Source of the DNA: Candidatus Methylomirabilota bacterium
GTDB taxonomy: Bacteria; Methylomirabilota; Methylomirabilia; Methylomirabilales; 2-02-FULL-66-22
Assembly (NCBI GenBank): GCA_016209725.1
Contig: JACQVO010000030.1
Coordinates: 1-5,002 of the forward strand
Reading direction: 5' to 3'
Length of the DNA stretch: 5,002 nt
Under the pieces are notes generated by a model, which ran no database searches, had not been told where the DNA came from, and saw only the letters and a program-made list of their open reading frames with translations. The position numbers and the translations under genes were made by a program. This document shows, in pieces, positions 4,899-5,002 of the stretch. Each line of letters opens with the position of its first letter. The stretch's first letter is position 1.

Positions 4899-5002
4899 AT
4901 GGCCCCACACCGCTCGGCCCCGGTGGAGCTCGACCTCGGTCGCGTCCTGGAGCTGTTGCGGACCCACATCACTGCCGCCCTCTGCCGGACGGTCTTCGCC
5001 AC
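4899..5002 (+). CDS. Unidentified protein, N-terminal 34 residues (3' truncated by window edge)
   Basis: An open frame begins at ATG 4899 behind a strong Shine-Dalgarno sequence AAAGGAGG (4887-4894, 4 bases spacing) and an extended -10 promoter, then runs off the window. The visible N terminus has a short polar lead (MAPHRSAPVELD) followed by an amphipathic helix-like segment, LGRVLELLRTHITAALCRTVFA. There is no signal peptide or obvious motif. Codon third positions are GC-rich like the neighbours. The helix pattern faintly recalls the start of some IS4-type transposases, but 34 residues cannot support that and the family is left open. Initiation signals make it very likely a real gene, divergent from rarA. 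Confidence 0.6.
   Translation, partial: MAPHRSAPVELDLGRVLELLRTHITAALCRTVFA

Overview
The window is GC-rich bacterial chromosome with ordinary housekeeping genes and short intergenic gaps. It carries the end of thiG, then thiE, a NYN-domain (YacP/Rae1-like) nuclease gene and a low-specificity L-threonine aldolase gene, all on the + strand. These are followed by an HU gene and rarA on the - strand, and by the first 103 bases of another + strand gene at the right edge. High GC, a GTG start, a probable TTG start, and GC-rich intergenic 7-8 base repeats suggest an uncultivated soil, sediment or groundwater lineage. An NC10/Methylomirabilota-, Rokubacteria- or deltaproteobacteria-like genome would fit, but this is an impression from general character and not a placement.

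Layout. Positions 1-2590 are a co-directional block: thiG end, thiE, NYN nuclease, ltaE. It is probably one transcript, because I see no convincing internal promoter or terminator. Positions 2591-2946 are gene-free and rich in inverted repeats; they contain the convergence point and a strong 12-bp hairpin that terminates HU. HU (2947-3219, -) has a good Shine-Dalgarno sequence and a promoter with a perfect TTGACA -35 box. Positions 3322-3416 hold a nested inverted repeat with a T-rich tail on the - strand, the likely rarA terminator, abutting the HU promoter. rarA fills 3425-4774 (-). Positions 4775-4898 are a divergent intergenic region with a heptamer repeat and an extended -10 promoter for the partial gene at 4899.

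Functionally, ThiG (thiazole) and ThiE (joining thiazole and pyrimidine phosphates) are adjacent steps of thiamine synthesis. Threonine aldolase releases glycine, which aerobic bacteria oxidise to the dehydroglycine used by ThiG, so the aldolase could feed the pathway; this link is inferred. RarA and HU both act on DNA but look independently transcribed.

No clearly new system is visible. The most unusual content is non-coding. Three short-period repeat arrays (periods 7, 8 and 7 bases, two sharing a GTTC core) each lie just upstream of a start codon, before thiE, the NYN gene and rarA. The ltaE-HU gap can also form several nested or mutually exclusive stems.
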